The notes beneath the pieces were generated by a model. The model had not been told where the DNA came from, did no database searches, and saw only the letters and a list, made by a program, of their open reading frames with translations. Of a DNA stretch of 64,000 nt, positions 45,556 through 55,887 are shown piece by piece. The first letter of the stretch is position 1. Each line of letters starts with the position of its first letter. The position numbers and the translations under genes are program-made. This stretch comes from Adiantum capillus-veneris (Eukaryota > Streptophyta > Polypodiopsida > Polypodiales > Pteridaceae), in the NCBI GenBank assembly GCA_014529385.2, contig CM043949.1, forward strand, positions 110,267,977 to 110,331,976. The letters are read 5' to 3'.

Positions 45556-45719
45556 GAAGCAGATTCCATAATTGATGGGTTTTTGGCCCAATCTGAAGGA
45601 GAAGGTTATAGCAGTTTGGGAGAGTCCACACCAGCAAGATCGTGGCTAGGGCATGGAAGCAGATTCCATAATTGATGGGTTTTTGGCCCAATCTGAAGGA
45701 GAAGGTTATAGTAGTTTGT
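45556..45719 (+). repeat. Duplicated segment with 100-bp period in the LARD interior
   Basis: GAAGCAGATTCCATAATTGATGG starts at 45556 and again at 45656, each followed by about 40 more matching bases. The period of 100 is not a multiple of three and shifts the frame. Confidence 0.9.
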
Positions 45720-46437
45720 GATGCATGTACCCCTTCAGAAGGGCTGCCTAATGAACCTTTTCAAAGTAATAATGGCTTGCTGAGTACCCGTGGGATTCAC
45801 TCTATGTACAAAATGGGACGCCACCTGCGAGCGGACAACTTTGATAAAACCCCTATATACAGCTCATATTCGGGAATATGACCCCCCTTTCTATGCTTAT
45901 ACAACAATCAATGAAGAAAACTATCATACCCCTATCTTACATATAAAATTTACATCTCACATGATCTAACTAAGTAAAACTAGTCAAAGAGTGTGTAGCA
46001 TAGTGACTGACAATCTACTAAGGAACCACTTTTGTTGACAACTAGATGTACCCTCAATGTTTCTTAGTTTGAATTTCAAACTATGTGCTCGATCAGCTTG
46101 CACTCTGGCTACTAGTCCAATTGTGACCCATCCAAAGCTGGTGTAAATCAACCCTTGACCTGCTCCAAATCATCCCTTATCTATGACCGGCTTGATGCAA
46201 AATTTGATGTGTGACCTGATAAAAAACTTTCCCAAAATTCATCTGAGTTCTAATGCACACCGGTGACCAATTGTTACAAGTAATCAACCCAGACCAGTTC
46301 CCGTAAATATGATACCCCCTCCCTTATTTTTAAGCTTGGGAGATAAATTATTGGGGGCTAGCCCCTAACTTATACGCTTATGTAACTTGTAAAAAAAAAA
46401 ACCCTCCCCTGCACTTCCGTGGTGCGGTAAGTTTTCC
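45720..46437. other. LARD interior, no gene recognised
   Basis: A short frame continues to 45881 (VIVVCDACTPSEGLP); the rest is closed in all frames. Confidence 0.4.
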
Positions 46438-47265
46438 ATGGTGAATCCCCCGGGGCTGAGTAGCATGGATGCGGATGAGGAAGCAGAGGGCGATATTGAA
46501 GATTGCCTACATCATGCTGATTGTGAGCAGGATATTGACATGGATTGTATATCTATGCTTATGTACGGGCTGCAAGAGGAGCCAACTCCTATAGCTTTGA
46601 TGAATGATGAGACTTCCAAGGTTGATTTTTCCAAGGATATTATGGATGAAGATTTTCAGGACAAAGCTATTATTCATTATCAACCTCAAGAGCCAAGTAA
46701 AAATCTCTTTGATGATACAAGTCCAGAAAGTCCTAAGATTTTTCGTAATGGCTGTGAAGCTAGAGGGGGTGATGATGCTAAATCATCCTTGATACTGCAT
46801 AAAGTGCACACGATTTTCCATTTCTTTGGGCAATGTGTCAAATGTGGCTAGATTTGGATATTATTCCTAATTCTTATGTCAGTGATGTCATGGCTACCAG
46901 TAAAAGGGAGTCATAATTCTTTAAGCCTTGCTCATAACGACCTTAAGTTACGAAAAGGTTATGAGATTTGGTTGCTGCACTATGCTTCAGGTGAAGCTCT
47001 AGTATATTGCGGAGGCCATCAATGCTATGTGATCTTAATGGTATTTGATCCGGGAGATTCGACAGATCTTAAAAAGCAGGTTCACTATGGATGGGTATTT
47101 TTGGGTCTACATTGTGGTTTCTTCCTGCTAGATCCTGGCATAGCATATTTGGAGCAGAAATTCTTGAAGTTGATTGATTCAAAATGTGTGTGCTTATGTG
47201 GATATTATGCTGCTCCACTATTGGGAAAATTCCTTATTATTCCATTTGATCCTGGGAGCTATTGA
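46438..47265 (+). pseudogene. LARD internal ORFs of unknown function
   Basis: An acidic frame at 46438-46851 (137 codons; DADEEAEGDIEDCLHHADCEQDID) and a hydrophobic Cys-rich frame at 46876-47265 (129 codons). Neither matches a family I recognise. Position before the 3' LTR could correspond to an extra gene, but that is speculation. Confidence 0.35.
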
Positions 47266-47836
47266 AGAGCAACTAACAGATTCAAAGACTTCATTTATTT
47301 TCCTATAGCAGGTTACTTGGCAATAGATTTGTTTTTGGATGTATGCTCAGACAGAAGTGTTTTTGGTTATATGATCAATAAGATTACATGGCTAGCTTCC
47401 AGTTCACATCTTGGACGATTGGTATAGTATCTTCACATCTTTTGAGATGGTTCTGCTACCAGAACTTGAAGTAAAGGACTTGATGAACTTTTCGTGTGCA
47501 GACAGAGTAAGGCATACTTGAGCTTGACAGGGTTCCTTAAAGAGAGCTGATGGTCAAGCCGTGTGTATAAGTAACTGGAGCACTTGAGTCTGGCAGAGTT
47601 CACTAAACAGATTTTCATAATTTCATGCTTTGGAGATATGACCACTACGGTTTAAAGATTTGTGATGGGACAGCTAGCAGATAATTGAGCTAGAGTATTG
47701 ATGTTATGATTTACACCTTTTTGTTTTACATAGCTTTATCAAGCTTGATGACAAGTAGCTTAAGGTATTTATAGAAGATGCAGCTTGAAGACCGGTTGGC
47801 ACAGACCGGAGGCTATGCAGGTTCAGAGGGGGTGAA
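47266..47836. other. LARD 3' internal non-coding segment
   Basis: No long frames; AGAGGGGGTGAATG at its end is a candidate polypurine tract. Confidence 0.5.
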
Positions 47837-50206
47837 TGTCGTGCCACTCCGCTCCCATGACAAGAAAATGAGCAAAGGAATCCTAATCAAGAGTATTTGA
47901 ATCCTAGATGGTTAATCAACAGTTATAACGGCTTGCTAACAAGCCAATTTTAAGATGAAAGTGTGCCAGATGTGGCTCTAAGGGCCAAAAGATGTCTTGG
48001 TAATGCTAAACAGTGAGTGTGCTTAATATGGTCATAGCTGGGGTTTTATTAATTAAAGTTGAAGTACTCAAAAAGCTCTACTTGCATGTCTTTACGGCTC
48101 ATCAATCAGAGCTACGGATAAGAAGTTATGTCAATTTTAAGTTGCGTCGATTGCAGGTCCGTACCGGATTGGACAAATGTAGCTCAGGTGACAGAATTGA
48201 AATGAGAATGTACAGGCCTGAAGTGCTCACTCTCAGGAGCGCGTCGGTCTTTTCAGGTCAGTGATCGGAGTCCCGCTTGCCAAGTTATGGGCCGTTAAAG
48301 ATTCTCCAGGGGCCGGTTCCGTGTCAGTCTAGCCGGCCATCTGAGAATTTTTGAGCTTTATTTGGGTTTTGATATGCGGGAGCAGCAAGTGCTTTGAAGA
48401 GTTCTCTGTCAAAAATGTCGTCTTTTGGAATGCAATGATTGCAAGGAATGCCGACACGATTGTGGCAAGGTCTGCAACACTAAACTGGGTAACAAAAATC
48501 TCGATGATGATGTCAGTCAAGGGTGACTGAAGAAAGATGTTGATGATAGCAATGATTTCGTCGATGTTTACACCAACTGTGGTGGCTTACGAAAGCATAA
48601 ATTCTTTTATGAGGTCTCACTGCAAGATACCATGCAAATGCGAAGGGCTTACGGAGCCTTGGTTAACTTACATACAATTGGTGCCTTGGTAAATTTGTTT
48701 GCCTAATGCAATGCCCTTATGAAGGAAGCCGACCGCCCAAGCCAAGCCACTTGGACAATGCCCGGCCATTGCCAAAAAATGGGTGGCCACCCAATTAAAG
48801 AAAGAAGGTGTGAAGCCAAGCAAGGGAAGAAAAAAGTGTAGAGGGCGTGCAAGCTGCGAGTAGGCAGCGTGGGAGAGAATCCGCTCACTGCGAGCGCAGG
48901 GATCCTCGGGTCACGACGGCCATGAAGCGACTGAAGGCGAGAAACCCAGGGTGAACATTTTTGGTGCTGTTTCCGCCGCAAACGGTGTTGGTCATCCTTC
49001 GAGCTGCCATGTCACCAAGCAGCCATTCCCATTAGTGATATCGCTAATGGGATGGCTAAAAATAGGAAGGAAAAAAAGCCCATGCAAAAGAAAGGGACAG
49101 CTCTTGGGGGCTCATTCTTCTTCATCATCTTGTTGTTGAGTTCTCTCTCCGAAAGAGGAAGCCAAGGCTCATAGGCTCTGATAAACCGCTCTGAATTTGA
49201 GGAGCCCTCTCTCGGATTATCTCCTAAGCTCGGAATGATAAGTTCTCTTATCGGATTAACACAAGCTCGGATAAGCGAAGCCAAAGCTCTTTCTCCAAGA
49301 GAGGAGGCCGAACTCCTAAGCCAAGGTTAGCCCAACCTCTTCTTTTATTTCATTTTGGATCGCCCTCTCTCTTGGGGAAGGAAGCTCTTAAGCTCTGATA
49401 ATCATCTTGAAACCCGATCATTGAAATCTCCTAAGCTCTCATTTAAAAACCTCTTAAGCCATCTTTAATCGGCTCTTAACCTCATAAGCTCTCACAAGAG
49501 AAGCTCTTAAGCTCCCGTAAGTGAGCTAATCCTATTCTCCTCAAGCCTAATCTCTTGAATCCTTGAAGCCAAGCTTTCTTAAGCTCAAGCAAAGCCTAAT
49601 CTCAAAGCATTAGCAGAGCCTAACCTCAAGTTCATTAGCTGAGTCTAATTTAAACTCCTTAAGGAAATTCAAAGCTCTCAATTCAATTAGCCATATTTAG
49701 CCTTGATGACCATAATCTCCAATCTCATTAAGCCAATCTTAAGCCTTGATGATCATGAGATTTAAGCCAAGCTTCTCAAACGCTCTAAACCAAATCCTTA
49801 AGCCCTTAACGCGGATGAGCCTAATCTCTAAACCAAGTCATCTTAAGCCATCAAAACCTTAACCTGGATAGCCATTCGAATCAAGAATCAGAAGCCAAAT
49901 AAGATGGCCATTGGAAGAAGAAACTCCTGAGCCTTACCGGGAAGAAGCAGAAGGCGATACAAAGCAATTCATTGATAATTTTCTTGTTAGCACCTGGATT
50001 AAGCTAGGTTTCATCTTGTAAGGAGCATTAAGCCTCCATTAACGATTGATTAATGATGACTAATGTGGATTAACTGGAATTAAGAGTACCGTTTGTTTTG
50101 AGGTCTGTCTTGTTAATTGTGCCTGCTGCACCTCTTCCCTCGTACCTCTCACAGCCAGGGGCCCGGTGCCTTCCTGGCTCACCATTCGCACAATTATCCC
50201 CCAACA
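47837..50206 (+). repeat. Right LTR of the LARD-like element
   Basis: TGTCGTGCCACTCC to CCCCAACA, highly similar to the left LTR apart from short indels. Confidence 0.88.
48387..48706 (+). pseudogene. PPR gene fragment inside the right LTR
   Basis: Here the first frame reads CFEEFSVKNVVFWNAMIARNA and the later one VDVYTNCGGLRKHKFF, in places closer to the PPR pattern than the left copy (NCGGL against NYGGL; VKNVV against IKKVV). The two LTR copies have therefore decayed independently from a better PPR-like ancestor. Confidence 0.72.
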
Positions 50207-51610
50207 ACGTGCAAAAAAGAGGTATTGAAATAATCTCTTACCTAGATATTTTCAAGTATTAAATGTATCCCTTACATATGCATTTCTGTAAAAAAAACTA
50301 GCCCTTATGTATGAAAATTTCCACTTTCTCAATTAAAAAACCCTTTATGTAAATACATTTTCCTGTAAATGTACCTAATCATAAATCCCCTATTCTGTTC
50401 AACGTTGGTGCAACCAAAGTTGGTCCAAGCTGGAAAGTGTGCAATGCTAGGCTAAGGATTGCAAGCAGGTGCAATGCAGAAGGCTAGAGTAGGTATGAAG
50501 TCCCTGGGTAGACTAGTGGCAACGGGAATGTATGTCTAAAGCGGCTTTTTAGGCCAAAAAGGCTCCAAAGTGGCTCAATTGGGATAACAAGCAAAGGTGG
50601 CCAAAGTGCCAAGTCAGTGATCTAGAAAGTGTTTGATGTGCTCTAGAAGCCGGTCCAGACGGTTCGTCCAACGGAGCCCTGGTATGGAAGATATTGCAGT
50701 TTGAAGTTAAAGAAATTAGCTGATCTGAGACGGATAAGGAAGCTGGTGACATGCATCCCAAGTAAATATTAGCGGATAGATGTGTAGAGCTTGAATTATG
50801 AAGCATGCATGTCTTCTCGGATTGCTAATCAGAGTTTCGGATTGCAAGTTATGGCTAGTCGACGTTTTGTCGGGGGTCGGGTTGGTGCCTACTTGACCGC
50901 ATTTGAGAACGGTCCATCTGGACTTTTTTGGACCTTGACAGGGTTCAAGCAGATAGAGCATACCGTTTGGAGTCAGCAAGGATTGAGAGCTCGTGATTCT
51001 GAGCCTCGAGCGTCGAGCTACGGCCTGGTGAAGTTGGGAGCATTTGGTGGTAGGGAGTATACAAATGGTTTTTCTTGGTTTTTAGCGGCCTTGGTTGGTG
51101 GCCTCGGGGAGGTCAAGATGTAGCACAACGGGGGGTTCAAAGAAGGCAAGGAGGTCCTCCCACCAAGCTTTACAGTTTGCTGATTGAGCATGGGAGCATG
51201 GAGATACTACATGTCAAAATGGGCCAAAAGGTTGGGGATGTTTTCGAGAAAAAACTTACAAGTTTCAAGTCCTTGGGGGCGAGTGCACCAATAACCGCCA
51301 CATGGCACATGATTGGCCCATATGCGCAAGGTGGGAGTAGTCACGCGGTGTATAAGGGTAGGAAGGGATACCCTTTGTAGGTGTCGCATGGGAGAGATGC
51401 TCCCTTGGAGCTTTGCAATGGCGATTGCCTTCGGGTGCTGCGTTGGTGGTGCTTGATGGCACGCAAGGTGGTGCGCAATGGATTTTGGCAAGTGGAGGCG
51501 CCAGTGGTCGTCCACGGGGTTGGTGCAGATAATGATGTGGCAAGGCCGGTAGCCGTTCCTGCGTCCCCTTAGGGGGCACCTCTTTTGGAGATGAAGTTGA
51601 AGCAAACCCA
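50207..51610. other. No gene recognised; weak likeness to the LARD LTR
   Basis: Around 50790-50890, GCATGCATGTCTTCTCGGATTGC...CGGATTGCAAGTTATGG...GGGGGTCGG follows the same order as TGCATGTCTTTACGG...ACGGATAAGAAGTTATG...GGGGGCCGG in the LARD LTRs. Frames up to 137 codons occur without motifs. Confidence 0.4.
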
Positions 51611-51618
51611 CCCCCCCC

Positions 51619-52049
51619 ACTAGTGATATCGCTAGTGCCTGGGGCCTAGGGGTAGGAGATGTGTTCTATGCGAAGGGAGAATGTGAAAGGGAGAGAGCCA
51701 TGACGGGTGGTCATAAGTAAGGTAAGGGGCAATTCCATAGAGAGAGAGGGCATTCAAAGGCCACCCAAGGGGGCCGACAAGTGGAAAGGAGAAAATGGGC
51801 AGTCTGAGGTAAAGGCAAGAGAGAGGAAATAGCAGAGTAGAGCAGAGGGCCACCCAAAGGCCGAGACCAAGAGGGAGAGTGACAAGAGAGAAGGAGAGAG
51901 AGAACGCTGGTGGAGGGTGGATCAAGCAAAGGGCCGGATAAAAATAGTCAAAGAGAAAAGTCAAAAGAGCAGTGTAAGGTGGAAGTGAGAGAAAAAATGA
52001 ATAAAAAATAAAAAATAATGCCAAGGGGCACTAGCGATATCGCTAGTGC
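51619..52049. repeat. Segment bracketed by two GATATC-centred palindromes
   Basis: CACTAGTGATATCGCTAGTG at 51619-51638 (one mismatch) and a perfect 22-bp palindrome at 52028-52049 with core TAGCGATATCGCTA. Purine-rich sequence lies between. Confidence 0.85.
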
Positions 52050-52142
52050 ACCCCCCTCCATTGCAAAGAAAGGAGATAGAGAGCAGATGAATCCAAAGGC
52101 GGCTACTACTTCCATAAATGCCAAATTAAGGTGCAAGGTGGA

Positions 52143-52190
52143 CCAATCAGAGCCCATATGCCCAAATTGAAAGGGGCACCTCTATATAAG
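52143..52190 (+). promoter_or_regulatory. Candidate core promoter (CCAAT and TATA)
   Basis: CCAAT at 52143-52147 and TATATAAG at 52183-52190, 36 bp apart, upstream of a (GT)n leader and the frame at 52772. It may be an LTR promoter. Confidence 0.5.
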
Positions 52191-52278
52191 CTATTTTTAA
52201 GCCATTTTTCATGCTTTTTGCCATTGTAGGCTTCTTACGAGAGCCTGGAGCCAGTGAGCCTATAGAGAGCCAAGCTAG

Positions 52279-52280
<2 letters not shown>

Positions 52281-52362
<82 letters not shown>
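52281..52362. repeat. (GT)n microsatellite
   Basis: About 40 GT units without interruption. Confidence 0.97.
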
Positions 52363-52364
<2 letters not shown>

Positions 52365-52771
52365 TTCTTGTGTTGGCTTTTTTGTGCAGAGATGTCCTTT
52401 TCAGAGCCCTGCAGGTTCTGAAAACCAAAAAATTAAGGATAACAATTTGCCGACAAAAGTTTGCATGATCGTTCATCACGTCTCCATTTGGCGACTTGCA
52501 ACTTGCCGGACTGCATACGACGCAAGCAAGTTATTTGGGACGCTCGAAATTCTTGACACCTTCAATTGTGTCAGCGATTTGAAGTTCCTCGGTAATTTCA
52601 ACTCTTCACAAATTCTACCATGGGTTGGAATTCACCTTCTTTACGATTGCCGGCGGAATTAGCACGGTTCATCACCGGCCTCTGCTACGAGTTTCTGTGG
52701 TTGGTACGGCTACAAACTTTTCGGTACTCCACGGTATTATTTTCTCTTTTATTCGTACAACATATTTCGCC

Positions 52772-53233
52772 ATGAGTACAGAAATTAATGATCAACATAT
52801 GTTTGACTTCGAATACCTGGAATCGGCTCCACCTGTGGATGTCATGTGGCCGGATAGTCTCACGGAGACAAATAATGCATACCCCGGTAGTCTATCTCCT
52901 CTTCCTCAGAGTGTGTTTGATATTCTAGATGATGATAGTAACTTGCCAGATGCCAGGGAGTTTGTCACTCGACAGGACTGGCAGACTTTTGATGCCAGAT
53001 TTTGCAAGCTAGCTGTACAGGTCCAAATATTGGCTACGCAAGTGGAAAGTCTCACACGATTAATTTACAAAATGCTACCAGAATCAACTTCCCACTTGCC
53101 AGCAACCCAAGGGGTTGTCTACCCACCAGTTATGACCAAAGAGGTCCAACATGCACAAAATAATTTGGTTGTAGGAACAGATTTGGTCGTGACCAACGTG
53201 GTCAGGAAGCGACTATCACAATCCGACTTTTGA
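52772..53233 (+). CDS. ORF of unknown function, 153 codons
   Basis: Starts MSTEINDQHMFDFEY and runs to a TGA at 53231-53233. The first half is acidic and Pro-rich (DILDDDSNLPDAREF); the middle (VQVQILATQVESLTRLIYKML) could form a coiled coil. It lies about 580 bp after the candidate TATA box, behind a (GT)n tract. The frame is open 147 bp further upstream to another Met at 52625. I do not recognise it; a gag-like or accessory protein of an LTR element is possible given the surroundings. Confidence 0.35.
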   Translation: MSTEINDQHMFDFEYLESAPPVDVMWPDSLTETNNAYPGSLSPLPQSVFDILDDDSNLPDAREFVTRQDWQTFDARFCKLAVQVQILATQVESLTRLIYKMLPESTSHLPATQGVVYPPVMTKEVQHAQNNLVVGTDLVVTNVVRKRLSQSDF

Positions 53234-54370
53234 CGTGCAAAAAGTCAAAAATTATGCTTTATTTGCTTAGGAATGCATCAAAAAGAGCAGTATCCACATG
53301 TAAGCATGATGCATTAGTTCATGATTTGACATAAACTCCAGTTTTGGTGCAGGGCACAGTAGTTATAGACATAAACTCCAGTTTTGGTGAAGGGCACAAT
53401 AGTTATATGTCTTCATACGTGCATGTGGCTTTTCAGAGTATTGTCCATTTTTTGAATTGGGTAGTGTTATGCACCAATTTCTTTTCTGAAATAATCATTT
53501 TTGGTACGACCAGTTTCATAATCTCGGCTTATACGATCAGCCGACAACATTATAAGATGCATACAAGATCAGTGCATTAGGGTATACGTGTCACAATATT
53601 GTTTGTTGTGCATTGCCAAATGCTTGACCAATTTCATGTGAAGCACGGCTTCTAATTCATGATCCCATTGACTTGGCGTCAAGAGCAGTGGCAACCAAGT
53701 TTAGGGCACCTACATTAATCAGGACATCATCTCACCGAATCCCTACCAGTTCAATCGGTGCAAGGCACTTCTAGTGTTAACTTTTACGTTTATGACTGTC
53801 ACGATAGCCACGGGCTTCCACTTTTGTATGCAAGGCATGCTACCCAGGTGCTATAAAGTATGTTCTCACACAGTCACTCCGTCGAGGACCTGTCTTTTGT
53901 TTAGGTTGCTGTCCAAACACAACACCACTAAAAAGAACCTAAAACTCGGACTTAATGGCAAAGTGCTATCATTAAGTCACACTGGTGTCGTCACAACCAC
54001 ATATATGGTAGGTGGGTCAGTCTATGACTTGTTTTTCTATTCCCTCTCTCGTTAAGAGTCTTAGCAGAAAACTGTTGCATGCTTATAGGATAAGTTGCAC
54101 GTTAGGCATAAGATGCACAGCAGCATGGCGATCAACTATACACGCCATAGTCATTCTAGGAAAATTAAATGAGATGAAATTGATTGGTGATTAATTGGGA
54201 TTAAGGAGATTCCCAACAACTAATCTAGCATAGAGTTGATGCAACCTTAATCAATTCCAATCAACCAATGGAGAGTAGTGGCTCACTGGATTACCAAGAA
54301 CTTGAGTGATTAGGAAATTGATTAAGACGATCCTACCTAATGAGATTTAGGAGATGTTAATCCCTTACAA
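53234..54370. other. No gene recognised
   Basis: A short tandem duplication of about 48 bp occurs at 53330-53408 (CATAAACTCCAGTTTTGGTG twice). A 93-codon frame at 53774 has no motif. Confidence 0.4.
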
Positions 54371-54925
54371 GCTCTGATAACAATTGTAACGATTAGGGTG
54401 GATAAGAGAGAGAGGCATTCATGATAATCACATGCTAATTACAATCTTAATCAAGTAGGGTTTAAGCAATAGATATTAGGCTATAATGTAGACCCAAATG
54501 AAACTAGATAATTCAATTGATAAAAGAAGCTACAAGAGTGCTCTTATATAGGAGAGTTGAAGGGTAGTACAATGTGTAGTACAACCTTCCCACATCACCT
54601 TCCACCTAAGCATCCACATGTGTTCTAGGCAACTAAGCATCCTAGTAGATTAGAGATAGTTCCCACTCATAGACTAAAGACCACAAACCCAACACTTGGT
54701 TGCCACTTGCAACTAGTTGCCAACCAAAGTGACCATGTAAATAGACCCTAGGAAGCTCCGTACATACTAGATAGTCCATTGAACCTATGTGAAACATAAG
54801 AGGGGTAATAGTGTGTATGATGACTTTAAGTAGTATGGAGGCCATGGGAGAGATTCTTCTTTGATTTTGCATCTAAAATCTTAGGAAGCGTATTCCAGTG
54901 GTACCCAAGTGTGCGTACTCTAACA
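54371..54925 (-). mobile_element. Possible minus-strand LTR remnant with primer-binding site
   Basis: The plus strand GCTCTGATAACA (54371-54382), two bases before TGTAACGATTAGGG at 54385, has the same layout as the primer site and LTR start of the copia elements here (TGTTATCAGAGC on the minus strand, one base from the initiator-Met site). A minus-strand TATATAA lies at 54544-54550 within it. I place the other end tentatively at CTAACA (54925). No coding part follows to the left. Confidence 0.5.
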
Positions 54926-54959
54926 GTATCTAAGGTTCACCAAGAATGTTTCTTCTCAA

Positions 54960-55215
54960 AAAAATTAGGGCAAAATTTGTGTGAATGCATGTGATGTGTG
55001 ATGCTTGTTTTTGTGTGAATGCATGTGATGTGTGTGCATGTCTGTTTTTTTTGTGAATGCATGTGTGTGTGTGGGGTTTTTTTTTTTTTTTTTTTTGGGG
55101 GGGGGGGGAGGGCGGGGGGGAGCTTACCTACACAGGGAGGTGAGTGCTATATGTGTGTGTCTATGTGAATGCATGTGTGTGTGTGTGTGTGTGTGTGTGG
55201 GTTGGGGGGGACAGC
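54960..55215. repeat. Low-complexity region: TG repeats and T/G homopolymers
   Basis: Repeated GTGTGAATGCATGTGATGTGTG units, a T run followed by a G run at about 55078-55105, then (TG)n at 55171-55200. Confidence 0.92.
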
Positions 55216-55299
55216 TTACCGACACAGGGAGGTGAAAGCTAACATAGAGAGAGTGAGGGAGTTATGTAGGAGCAAAAAAATGGCTCCCACAAATTCTTC

Positions 55300-55514
55300 C
55301 TTTAAAAAATAGACTTTGCAGGCATCGCATATGCAACGTCCTATAAATTGCAAACGTCCCAAATTTTGCGTTGCATATGTGATGCTAGTTAGAACGGTTT
55401 TAGCAACACTTTATTTTAGAAAAAAATTGAACATAAGCGACGATTGTTCACCGTCACTTATGCTACAACCGCTATTTTGAAGAGCATCATATATCCAAAA
55501 GGCTTCTTGTAGTG
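55300..55514. mobile_element. End of a second CACTA family
   Basis: Ends with CTTCTTGTAGTG at 55503-55514, the complement of CACTACAAGAAG. Inside lie two foldbacks: GCATCGCATATGCAACG (55322) with its near-complement at 55369-55385, and CATAAGCGAC (55432) with GTCACTTATG (55453). The subterminal sequence differs from the other CACTA family here. The opposite end was not found. Confidence 0.65.
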
Positions 55515-55887
55515 TAGGTCAGGATCTCTATCAAGAATATCTGAAGTGGTGGAAAAGAGGGTTCAAGAAACATAAGGACGCTTCCATGCTATCTCCTATC
55601 TAACCATCTTGACTATCCATGTGAGGGAAGGTCGTGATGGACAAGCTTTGAGTCACTATGGCTAATTACATTTCCACGATTCCAAAGCCACATAAGGAAT
55701 TAACAATAAGCTCGATTAACTCATCTTTATGCTTGCGAGGTAGTCCAAGTGCAATATGTTCTTCTTCTTCTTCTTCTTCTGTGGTTATTGCATATGCTCT
55801 ACTCAAGATTCTTTAGAATCTTTATGCAGGTCTTAGAATTTACAACCTATCTGTGTGATCCTTCGATGCCTATGTTTTTCATTTGCA
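55515..55887. other. No gene recognised
   Basis: Contains a (CTT)n tract at about 55760-55780 only. Confidence 0.45.

Larger units (their letters stand above)
42158..50206 (+). mobile_element. Large LTR retrotransposon derivative without recognisable pol
   Basis: Two directly repeated segments of about 2.37 kb (42158-44535 and 47837-50206) bracket 3.3 kb that has no reverse transcriptase, integrase or RNase H I can recognise. The right LTR begins TGTCGTGCC; the left begins TTTCATGCC, a mutated start. Both end in ACA. ACGT occurs directly outside both ends (42154-42157 and 50207-50210), a plausible decayed target duplication. A purine-rich stretch (AGAGGGGGTGAATG) precedes the right LTR. Long LTRs with non-pol internal sequence fit a LARD-type non-autonomous element. 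Confidence 0.85.

Noticed and set aside
47837-50206. Second independent gene copy or segmental duplication of 42158-44535
   Set aside because: TG...CA-like ends, direct orientation, a purine-rich tract before the right copy and ACGT outside both ends fit an LTR pair better.
52147-52662. Frames through the (GT)n tract in both directions
   Set aside because: Microsatellite translation only (His-Thr and Cys-Val repeats).
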